Part shown: positions 51,626-61,200 of the stretch, piece after piece
Layout of the letters: each line of letters begins with the position of its first letter
How positions within the stretch are numbered: position 1 is the first letter of the stretch
Assembly (NCBI RefSeq): GCF_037975245.1
Contig: NC_092580.1
Location: 11,809,501 to 11,873,500, forward strand
Length of the DNA: 64,000 nt
Direction of reading: 5' to 3'
DNA from: Apostichopus japonicus
Lineage: Eukaryota > Echinodermata > Holothuroidea > Aspidochirotida > Stichopodidae
The notes under the pieces: generated by a model
What the model was told of the DNA's origin: nothing
Seen by the model: the letters and a program-made list of their open reading frames with translations, nothing else
The model's database searches: none
Made by a program: the position numbers and the translations under genes

Positions 51626-51889
51626 TCATTTTGTGTATCTGTTTTGTATCTATTTGAGACTTGCACACAGTCACCTGTCCGTGAAGAATGTTTCAATCAA
51701 AATGGATTTGCTAATACGATTAGAAAAAAGTTAGGCTACCATCTGAATCTCGTATGCAGTATCAAATAACCGCCTCAGTGTCTCGGCTACGTGTTGTGCC
51801 AGCGCCGACCATGCACTCTATTGTACGGCTAGGGAGTAGTCTTCGTTACCCAGCCGTAGCGCTTTTTCATCTTTCGGACTCAACGTAGT

Positions 51890-52450
51890 TCAACGTGTAA
51901 CAGCTTTGCAGTAATTACTGTGCCACCTGCAACACATGTTACCGTGTTACGAACACAGCGCAGTAGTTACTGATGCACGCCGTGGAACATGAACAGTAGT
52001 TACTGTACTACTATGAGTATCGGGTGAAGATACACACTGAAAGAAGCACACTGCCAGACTGATCACGACTCGGCGCATCTCGACTGTCGTTTCGTGGAAA
52101 GTCGTGGATAGTCGGGCAGCTTGACTTGGGTTTCAAACTTACGACCAGTTTCAAGTCGCTTCTTCGGCTTCAGTCGGGAAAACTGCACATGCAGCGTTTG
52201 TCCGAAATGGGAGTCGTGCAGTGTGCAGTGGTTCACGGGTTTCAACAACTTCAACAACAATAAATTCACATTTGACCTAAGCGAGCTCCGGTCGTTGATA
52301 GCGGACATGTCATTGTGGGCTCTGATCAGTCGGTTAGTATACGGGAGGTCAGTCGTGGGACTAAGTTAGTCTTCTAAGATTTTCGACCGTAACGTCGGTC
52401 GAGTTGAGTCTGGTCGGGATCGTACAGTGTGTGGTGGCGGGCTTCAAGAT
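51890..52450. other. GC-richer stretch, no firm gene
   Basis: Several cagtagttactg motifs lie at 51,900-52,010, and pieces of gtcg-rich sequence at 52,060-52,400. A minus frame at 52,063-52,308 has a stretch (DRSSLRSNVNLLL) that could be a degenerate kinase catalytic loop, but phase and splice sites do not support it. Confidence 0.3.
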
Positions 52451-52480
52451 ATACGTGAATGTAATGTTCATAGATTATAC

Positions 52481-53920
52481 CTCTTGACTGTTGAGAAAGC
52501 TCATGCCTTCGACGGTCTGTACCCAGTGGCGTCACCAGACTTTTCAGTCTGGGGGGGCACAGGGGGGGCACCAGCATTTGATGGGGGGGGCACTTAGGTG
52601 GATACGTATCAACGTCATAGGGAGGGGTCTAAGGGGAGGGGGTGTCCCTCCAGGCGCGGCGGAACGGGAAAATTATTGGGGGGGGGGGGGACTAATGTGT
52701 AGAGACTATCTAAGCGGAGCGCCACCATCGGTTGGCGCGGAGCGTACAAGAAAATTTTGGGTTTTTCAAACCCCCAGATGGCCGGAAACGGCACTTCCCG
52801 AGTGTTTTATGCTGCGAATACCTAGCCCTAAAATATGGGTCTCAAGCCTGCAATTTCTCAGATTGCAAGCCCCCAAGCCCCCCGGTTCCGCCGCCACTGC
52901 CCCCCCTCCCCTTTGGAAAATTTTCGCATACGGAGGATGGGCTAGATGCAAAATGCTGCCACATTTGATGCTAAATTCGATCTGAAGATATCTCCAGAAA
53001 TTGCTATTTTTGAGGTAATGATTTTAACAAGGTGCAGAATTTTGCGGAGAATATGAACCACATGCTGTCGATATTATGCCTAACCCTATCAATAGAAGCT
53101 ACATTTGTTGAATTAATGTGTGCATGACCCCGACTCCTTTCTTGTCCTTCTCGTTTTCGCCCATTATCTATTAAGATGTAACAGGTTCCAGCATCGTTAT
53201 TGGCTCCTATCAGGGATCTCACCATGCAATCCAAAGTTTGATCACACATCGAGTATGGCTCAGTATGCAGGTGTGAACATTCGCCATTTGTTCCTACAAG
53301 CATCTGACCTCAAATGACCTCTGCACCCCTTACACAACAGGGTTAATATATGGGTCCACAAATATAGGCAAGTATGGTGCCTGCGGACCCTCACATTCTC
53401 ACATTTCGTCAGCTCCTAACCTGTCAACCTCAGACCAAGGCAACATATTGCAGTACCCTCCCTTCTCACAGTCATGTAGCTCGCGAAGCGGACTTGTATA
53501 TCCGCTGGTATGGCGTGAGCACTGACACATTCAATGTAAATATCGACACCTGTTGTGATGGCGCGGGTTACGACTTCGATACCCGACGTTCAAGGATAAA
53601 CTTGTTAATTTTTTCGCAGCTCATTTGAAGAAAATACGAATTACTGTGCTTCTTTGTCCTTATGAAAAACCAACTCAGATGATGGGAGTTGAATATAACA
53701 AAATATATATATTTTTTTACCAACCCAAATCTCAGATGGGGGGGCACCCGGGGGGGCACTAGGTTTTCCAGGGGGGGCACGTGCCCCCCCTGGCCCCCCC
53801 TTGGCGACGCCACTGTCTGTACCGCGTAGCTTAAAATGTTCTCAATTTTGTGATCTTGAGTTTCCAAGCAGGCTCTCAGTGAATCCACCTCGAGGAGCTC
53901 TTGAACTAAGTAATGTCTTC
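52481..53920 (-). pseudogene. Tyrosine-kinase-like hinge-to-helix-E exon split by a transposon
   Basis: Part A is 53,824-53,920 and part B is 52,481-52,523. With the insertion at 52,524-53,815 and one target-duplication copy left out, the minus strand is a 140-nt exon with an acceptor (ttttaaaccag) and a GTATAA donor. It is open throughout: HYLVQELLEVDSLRACL then ENILSYAVQTVEGMSFL. This matches the kinase hinge (YLVTEYL--GSL) and helix E (A-Q-x-x-GM-YL). With the insertion the frame runs into transposon sequence, so the copy is disrupted unless the element is spliced out. The neighbours on the same strand are 54,321-54,439 upstream and 50,872-50,984 downstream. Confidence 0.7.
52524..53815. 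mobile_element. hAT-like non-autonomous element inside a kinase exon
   Basis: The element starts cagtggcgtcaccagac and ends ttggcgacgccactg. The 8-bp target duplication tctgtacc lies at 52,516-52,523 and 53,816-53,823. Its interior has gcgccaccatcggttggcgc and G/C runs at both ends. There is no transposase; the frames 52,491-52,985 and 52,732-52,968 are chance readings. Confidence 0.88.
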
Positions 53921-54320
53921 CTGGTTTAAAATTAGATATGTAATAAATGGCGTGCGTAAAATATTGACACCAAAAAAAAAGTCATATGTGAAACATACAG
54001 ATCCATATGTAAATATGAATCATTGACGAATGTTAAAAACAATGGAAGAAAAGACTATAGTTAATAAGTTGTCCGAATGGCTCAGTGACAATTGTTCAAT
54101 CATGGACCCAAAACGTATTATTTGTTAGTGGAACAATGACATATAAAAGCACTCTTGCATGCAGTACCATTAAAAATATTTAAAAACAATAAGGTAAATA
54201 TTTCGACAATTTAATAACATATGGTAGTATAGCTGAAACTTAATAACGGATAGGCCTACATCTCAAAAGTAGCTAGACCACCAAGGACACAATACATGTG
54301 AGGTGTTTCCTGCAAGTATA

Positions 54321-54439
54321 TTATTTAGCTCGTCGAAGGGATGTTCCGTACGTGGTCATTATGTATTGACTGTTTGGGATGTCGATGAGAGTTTTAACAA
54401 ACATATCCCATCGAAACTGGTCCTCCATAGGTGTTGCCT
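54321..54439 (-). pseudogene. Tyrosine-kinase-like exon, helix C to beta4 (tentative)
   Basis: After an acceptor (ttgtaccatcag) the minus strand encodes MEDQFRWDMFVKTLIDIPNS then QYIMTTYGTSLRR and reaches a TAA. F--D-F-K-L--IP---I---YG-S has the spacing of helix C through beta4 in kinases. It would precede the HYLVQELL exon at 53,920, but no good donor of matching phase is present. It is either decayed or ends at an unusual donor. Confidence 0.35.
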
Positions 54440-54805
54440 CTGATGGTACAACAAACAGTGGTTTACAGCAGCAACAACAACAACAACAACAAAGCAACAA
54501 CAACAAAGCAACAACAACAAAGCAACAACAACAACGAAGTTAAATGTTACGTTTACACTATTCTAACACGGCTGAATCACCAAGCGTGAGATATCGGAAT
54601 CCTATCAGCTTTCAGAGTGATCATGGCGGTTCTTTATTAAGAACCAGAAACGTTTAAAATATGTGTTACACTTGCTTAATTTTAAATAGCATTAACAACA
54701 AACACCGAACAATATGTTTATAATCTTTCAGATGATAAAATGTGGGAACTTAAATTAACATTGAGAGCCCATAGGAACAATTGGGGGGGGGGTGGGGCTG
54801 AGGAG

Positions 54806-54928
<123 letters not shown>

Positions 54929-54956
54929 TTAACGGCCATGAGAACATTTACTATAC

Positions 54957-55124
54957 CTGAAACTGTCGTCAAGAAAATGCTGATTTTTTTTACCAGGTTT
55001 TGTTTGAATGTTCCAATCCATCGTTCGAGGAAGCTCCCGTGCTTGAGCTGCATTACAATGCATAGCTGATTGAATGGTATCATGTTACCTCCATAGATGT
55101 CACCAATGACCCTTGCGTAAACCC
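54957..55124 (-). CDS. Tyrosine-kinase-like exon, beta4 through helix E, second paralog
   Basis: A 168-nt minus-strand exon with an acceptor (aatgtcaacag) and a GTATAG donor, phase 1 in and out. It encodes [30 protein letters not shown] and [28 protein letters not shown] is a kinase hinge with helix D, and the end corresponds to helix E. It covers the same domain segment as the split exon at 52,481-53,920, so two paralogous kinase genes are represented. The frame is intact. No HRD or DFG exon that would complete it was found. Confidence 0.55.
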
Positions 55125-55139
55125 CTGTTGACATTAAAG

Positions 55140-55750
55140 ATTGTCGATTTAGAACGATATATCAATCTTATCGCGAGCTGAATATCTGATATGTGTTTTA
55201 CGTAATATGTTTAATTGAACAAGAAAGCTGTCGCTTACGGGGTAACACAAAAAATGCTTACACTACAGTCATGGCTATTACTGTGACTGTGAAGTGATCA
55301 TGTTTGTGAAATTTATGTTACTCTAACGTTTGTTGGTATTATTTCTTTATTGATAGGTTATTCAGCATGAACCCCCACAGTGGCCTGGCCCCGCCCCCCC
55401 CCCCCACATGGTTAACATCTGGGTCTTTGGTAAATTACGCAAATTTTGCAGACTCCAGAGAATAATAGCACTTGGCATTTCGATATGAGTTCAAATAGAA
55501 GGCAGTGATGTATTAAAATGAGAACTTGCTGAGTTCGTTAGCTACCTCAGTAATTACCTTCACTTTCGTCATTCTGTTTGCCAAGGAAGAGTCTCGATGC
55601 TCTCATTTTTGAAAAATTTGAACGAGAACTGGATAGAAAGAGAAGTATATTTATAACAGTGTTTGATATTTTAAATGAAACTTGAAAGAGATTGTTATGA
55701 AGCTAAGAAGCTGAACGAATTTTACTCATTTCGTTACCAACTCTATAGCT
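55140..55750. other. No gene recognised
   Basis: AT-rich sequence with a C-run at 55,395-55,405. No supported exon or repeat. Confidence 0.5.
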
Positions 55751-55756
55751 TCTAGA

Positions 55757-56030
55757 TTCTTCCAGCAATACAATGTTTCTGTTCCAGTAGTATATGATTA
55801 TGTTCCAATACTAGTATAATTATATTCCAGCAATACCATATGTTTATGTTCCAGTACTAGAATGTTTATGTTCCAGCAATACTATAGGTTTATGTTCCAG
55901 TACTATTATGTTAATTAATGTTACAGCAATAATATATGTTTCATGTATCCAGTACTTGTATGTTAATGTCCCATCAATTCTATTTTATGTTCCAGTAGTT
56001 TATGTTTATGTTCCAAGACTAGTATCACTC
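55757..56030. repeat. ~25-bp minisatellite
   Basis: About ten degenerate units of tatgtttatgttccagtact / agcaatac. The array ends exactly where unit 4 begins, at about 56,036. Confidence 0.8.
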
Positions 56031-56035
56031 TGTAG

Positions 56036-56275
56036 GTCCAAATTTATGACCCTTTCAATATCTAATTCGTTTTTTGAACTATATATGATGGCAGTATCAT
56101 CGTCATAAAGAAAAATCTTACAATTCGAAACTACAGTAGGAAGGTCATTAATATAACTGATAAATAAAAGTGGACCCAATATGGATCCCTGGGGTACACC
56201 AATTGTAACTGGTCTTGCATCAGATTTAACCCCATCAATAATAGTAGTTTGTTCTCTATTTGATCCTTAATCTAA
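56036..56275 (-). mobile_element. LINE reverse-transcriptase relic, unit 4
   Basis: Contains [13 protein letters not shown] and [10 protein letters not shown] with the DD pair intact, then is cut at the minisatellite junction. Only the palm region remains. Confidence 0.85.
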
Positions 56276-56280
56276 TGCAT

Positions 56281-57073
56281 GGGAACCACGAAATTGCTAC
56301 AGTACCTACTAAACACAAATTACATAAATGTCACTAAACAGCATCCGTAGTGACATCGTTTTTAGGTACAAATTTGAGTTTCCATCATATCTTTAATCTG
56401 TTTTTCATACATATCTTTTAATATGATTGTTATCATGACTATATCTAAGGACTTTTGAGTCTTATTTCTGTATCCAGTGAAATCGTCTCGCCGAGATATA
56501 AAAGGATGAATTTTCCGTACATTTTCACGGTAGGCCCCTCTGTTCAAGGTCAATGAACGACTATAACATTAGGTCCATTAAGTGCGGATTTTGGTCTCCC
56601 ATTTGTGACATTGCAGTAAACCAAGCCGAGCAATGTATCTACGGTGTCTCTTAAAGAACATCATTATCAACAACGAAAAGAATTTTTAGTATCTTCGGTG
56701 TCATTTTAAAAGTATTTGTACCTTATGTACACATTCACCTTAGAGTGACCTCAACCCCCACCCTCGTATAACTATTACATTAGTTCCAATTTGTGCGGAG
56801 TTTGGTCTCCCATTTGCGAACTTGCAGTAAACCAACCCGAGCTACGTATGTACAGTGCCTCATCAAAACATTGAAAAAAATGAATTGCGTAACCAGGGAA
56901 TTCTTGATTTTGACTAGATTTGCATTCATCAAGCTATATGCACGTTCATTTCATTTAACGCGCCATGACCACAGTACAGGCTTTTGGTTCTTAAATCGTA
57001 TTGAAAACGGAGTAACGCCACAGGTCAACTTATCTGTCGTCGAAACACTTTGAAACTAACACCAGTCCCGTTA
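56281..57073 (-). repeat. Repeat X and spacer, unit 4
   Basis: Same order as units 2 and 3: repeat X to about 56,755, the second tail from about 56,790, then the spacer with cgccatgaccacagtac up to the insertion at 57,074. The unit resumes for 35 bp at 57,981-58,015 and then diverges; there is no foldback or receptor here. Confidence 0.75.
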
Positions 57074-57980
57074 GCGAAATTATTTTTCCCACTTCGACGC
57101 GGCCACATGGGCGTGGCTTATGAAATACGTCACAGGCCGGCAAGTTCGTGACTTCGACTTCGAGCTCTTACGTATAGCTCTTTAATAATATACTGAGCTA
57201 ATATACTCAGGCCTAATATACTCAGGCCTAAGACATGACTTCATGAGATCCATGATGATGTGCGACTGCTCCTCCCAGTCAATCGGGTCTTATGGAGCTC
57301 TTGAGGTAAATTCCATCACAAAATCAAACTGTGTTTGTTTATTAGATGTGTTATGAACCTCCCGTGTCTGGAAAAGTTTGGAAAAGAACCTCCCGTGACA
57401 GCAGGGTCTGTAAAAGTTATAAATGAACCTCCCGTGGTATTGATTATTACACTTCATATTACACCAGGTAGGCCCACTGACCTTTCAATGCTAGAAACCT
57501 ACAAAGATACATGTATTGTATTGTGCCCCATATTGTTTTATCCATCATTCTAAATTATTTGTTCATTTATAAATGAACCCCCTTTTAAACGGCAGTAAGG
57601 AGCCTACGTGCTTTCATCATTAGTTTACGTACGCTACTGGGTATTGTTACGGACTTGAAATATTCTACCCATTTGATTAAACAGTTGTCACTTGCGTCTG
57701 TATTAACTATAACCAGGGAGCTGTTACTGTTAGAGTAGCAGCTCCCTGCTATAACTATGCCTAAATAGCAATGTCCCTCTGTACTATACTATTTATTATA
57801 CTGGTACGTGTACTAGAATCCCTGACATGTAACTTAATTGAGAACTTTCAGCACCCAAACAAACACCCGAGAGATATCACTGCATAGTCTGTGACGTGGA
57901 CCAATAAGCCGTAACAACGACCGATAGTCCACGCCCATTATGCTAATATGGCCGCGTCGAAGTGGGAAAAATAATTTCGC
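57074..57980. mobile_element. Mutator-like non-autonomous element, 9-bp TSD
   Basis: The ends gcgaaattatttttcccact and agtgggaaaaataatttcgc begin a perfect inverted repeat of about 30 bp that extends through tcgacgcggcc. The 9-bp target duplication gtcccgtta lies at 57,065-57,073 and 57,981-57,989. Units 2 and 3 have one ccccgtta here. A 9-bp duplication with long perfect ends is typical of MULEs. Inside is a hairpin at 57,714-57,748 with 15-bp arms (cagggagctgttact / agtagcagctccctg, one mismatch) and three aacctcccgtg motifs. No transposase. Confidence 0.85.
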
Positions 57981-58015
57981 GTCCCGTTACACTACCATAC
58001 CACTGACCTCTACCA

Positions 58016-58227
58016 CTAGGTGGTAGAGGCAAAGAACTTAAGTCCGTGTACCGTACACACTCAGTTCTCGCTTAGGCCTACCAATTCCAGATTGGACTTT
58101 GAAAGTGCAGTGCAACTCTTTCTCTGTTTGAGGAATAACCGCAGTACTATAATCCAGCTTTTCCCAGTAGTTCTTGAACTAATAGTTCGATTGCGCTGTG
58201 CAAACCTCTTGAAAAAAAAATTTAGCA
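58016..58227 (+). promoter_or_regulatory. ECHDC2-like gene promoter and 5' UTR region
   Basis: Only about 210 bp separates the end of unit 4 from the start codon, so the core promoter must lie here or inside the repeat unit. A small palindrome, ctaccactaggtggtag, sits at 58,010-58,026. No TATA box is seen. Confidence 0.35.
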
Positions 58228-61200
58228 ATGGCTTCTTTCGGCGGACAAATCTGTAAGCTCGCCGGATTGTACACTCGGTCGGGACTTACCGTTAGGGGTA
58301 GTTTCGCGAATGTTTCTCAATTTCGGATGTTCTCAAGTGAAAGTGATGACATTCTACAGCTACGGTATCTAGAGGGAGACGATAAAGGTGTGCTATGTCA
58401 CTATGAGTATCAGAGTATATAATATATAATGTATTTGTAAACAAGGCGCTATGATCTTCATTTTGACGGTGTGGATAGGGCACAGGCATACTATAACTTA
58501 AGAAGAGGGCCTCAGGGACACAGATTACAAAAAAAGGGTAGGCCTTTGCCTAGCTAGTAGCTATGCATGTGGAGTGGGATATATTGGGAGCAGGGGACCA
58601 CAGCAATCATACAATTCGACAAAGAGAATGAATAAGATTTGGTGCATACCCATCCCTTAAGCCGGTGAGTTGGTGAAGAGCAAGTGTGGTAGGAAAGTAC
58701 TGATAATTCAGTTATATCAGACGTATGAACGAAATGCATGTGAATTAGACATCTAGGCCCATAGGCTATAGCTAATAGGGGCTTCCAGCGTTGTGGTAAA
58801 ATCATACTTTTATAGTACAAATTCCATTCATAGTGAGACTTTCATTCACAGGTCTGTTTCAAAGTCCTTATAGTCATCCCGAAATGGTTGCACGAAACGG
58901 AGGACAGAACTTGGAAGTATTTACAGTATTGAAAGCTCTTGCGCAATCATTTATACACTGTAGAGATGAAAACGCCACTAACTTTGCATCATCTGTGGGT
59001 AACACTTAACTACAGGGGTTGGTGCAACTGTAAGTGTATGTTGGTGGTAGTTTTTCATCATGTTCAACTTTTTCACTTCAATATATGTGTTGGTACCCAG
59101 AAATGTCTTTTTCTGGTGTGTGTGCTAATTTTCTCCCCCTTTTTTTGCAGGTATTGCAGTTATTGGGATGAATAGACCAAAAGCAATGAATTCTTTCAGT
59201 CGGCAAATGGCCCAAAAGGTAGGGATGGGTAATTAACATTACTGGCATGCAATTAATGCATTCACATGTTGCAATTATGTTAATTGAACAATCCTTACTA
59301 TGCAAACACAAGAGAATGAATAACAATGCTCAGCAATTAATATTTAAATTAGTTCATGATCATTGTAGCCAAGTGCTATAAAATCTTCCAACCCCTGACT
59401 CAGATCTGCCCTAAGGCTGCATTCCCTAAGCTAGCCATAGCAACAACTCCTTGACCTCAGGCAATGTGAATATGCCCATATATGATAATGTATATATTAA
59501 TTGTGTATAGGTCTTGCATGCAATCAGTGCAATGAACTTAGTAAGAGGGTTACATTATATTCATATTCAATATATAGATGCTATACCCAGCAACAACTTA
59601 TGTCATGTCTTCTCTACTATGTTCAATCTATCTACTTTAATAATATATCCAGCAAGTGCTTACAGTGAGTTGCATAGTAGTTGTGTTGTGAGCTCAACAA
59701 TAGCTTTCATTCATTACCAAGAAAAAAAAATACTTTGCTACATCATTTACAATCAGATAGAAGACGTCCTAGAAGCTGTTAAGTATGACAAGGATGTCCG
59801 TGTGGTGATTTTACGAAGCCTCGCTCCGGGGGTTTTCTCTGCTGGTAAGTCAAAAATTCTGAAACATCTCCAGCTGAAGTATTGATCATAAGAAAAGTTA
59901 CAATGAAATTGCCACTAGATTATCTTTCCCTCGATCTTCCCTCTTCAATAGATCTTGATTTAGGCCCTATTGGCAAAATAATTTTATCAGGATGAAAAGT
60001 GATAGAACTGTACTAATTGGCGTAAATTTTGAGCATAAAACTCAAAAATCAAATGTCTCGATGGGTTGATATGCTTAGATGGTGGGAAGTAGACTTTGTG
60101 TTGATTGCATGATCAGCAGGGAGGAGCATAATGAGTTCTTTGAAGTTGTCAAAGCAAACAGAAATACTGGCCAGCTGGTTTAGCAGCAGGTATATCCACC
60201 CGTTTATTCCTTATCCCTAATTGCTCAGCACTGGCATTGACCAGGTCTGGACGAAGTCGATTGACAGTAAGTTATGCTGTTGCTTACAGCCTACAACAAA
60301 CATTGAGAGATCAAGTGATTTAAAGCATCAAATATGCCTGCACATTTTTTTCCTTCTTTCTATAATATATCTCTCTCTTTTAGAGTACAGTATATATCAT
60401 TTGTGTTTTAACAATGTTTAAACTTTCATTCTTTAGGTTTTTGGGTGAGAAACTTTTCCTTCGAATTTCTTTACTACTGATGTACTGTAGCTCGTCAATT
60501 AAGAATTGTGCATTTTGGAGGGGAGTAGGGAGGGGGTTAGATAGTGAGGAGTGCATAGTAGTCTGAGTACATAGTAATCTTAGTACATATTAATGTGAGT
60601 AGACAGTAATCTGAGTACATAGTTGTCTGAGCACATAGTAATATGAGTGCATAGTAGTCTGAGTACATAGTTGTCTGAGCACATAGTAATATGTGATATT
60701 TTCTACCTATTAATGTTCATTAAAATCAAGTGCCTTTTTACTTTACTCTTACCAGGAGCGGATCTGAAGGAGCGAGCAGTGATGCAGGAGAAGGAAGTGG
60801 CCCCATTTGTCGCCAAAGGGCGGCGTATGATGACTGATTTCCAGGAGCTACCCATGCCAGTCATTGCAGCCCTAGATGGAGTGGCAGCCGGGGGTGGCAT
60901 GGAACTGGCCCTGGCGTGTGATTTCAGGGTTTCTGGTTAGTTCTTGAAATTGATCCGTTAGCATTTAGAAACCAGGAAATCTGAACACATGGTAGTCTAA
61001 GTACATAGTAGTCTGATTATATCGTACTCTTGAGTACATAGTAATCTGATTTCATAGTAGTCTGAGTACATAGTAGTCTGAGTACATAGTAATCTGAGTA
61101 CATAGTAGTCTGAGTACATAGTAATCTGAGTACATAGTAGTCTGAGTACATAGTAGTCTGAGTACATAGTAGTCTGAGTACATAGTAGTCTGAGCACATA

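Noticed and set aside
52063-52308. Possible degenerate kinase catalytic loop (DRSSLRSNVNLLL) on the minus strand
   Set aside because: Phase does not fit the upstream exon, no good acceptor is present, and HRD and DFG are not recognisable; too weak to call.
52491-52985. 164-codon plus frame
   Set aside because: It lies almost wholly in a non-autonomous hAT-like element rich in G runs, has no domain, and starts outside the element.
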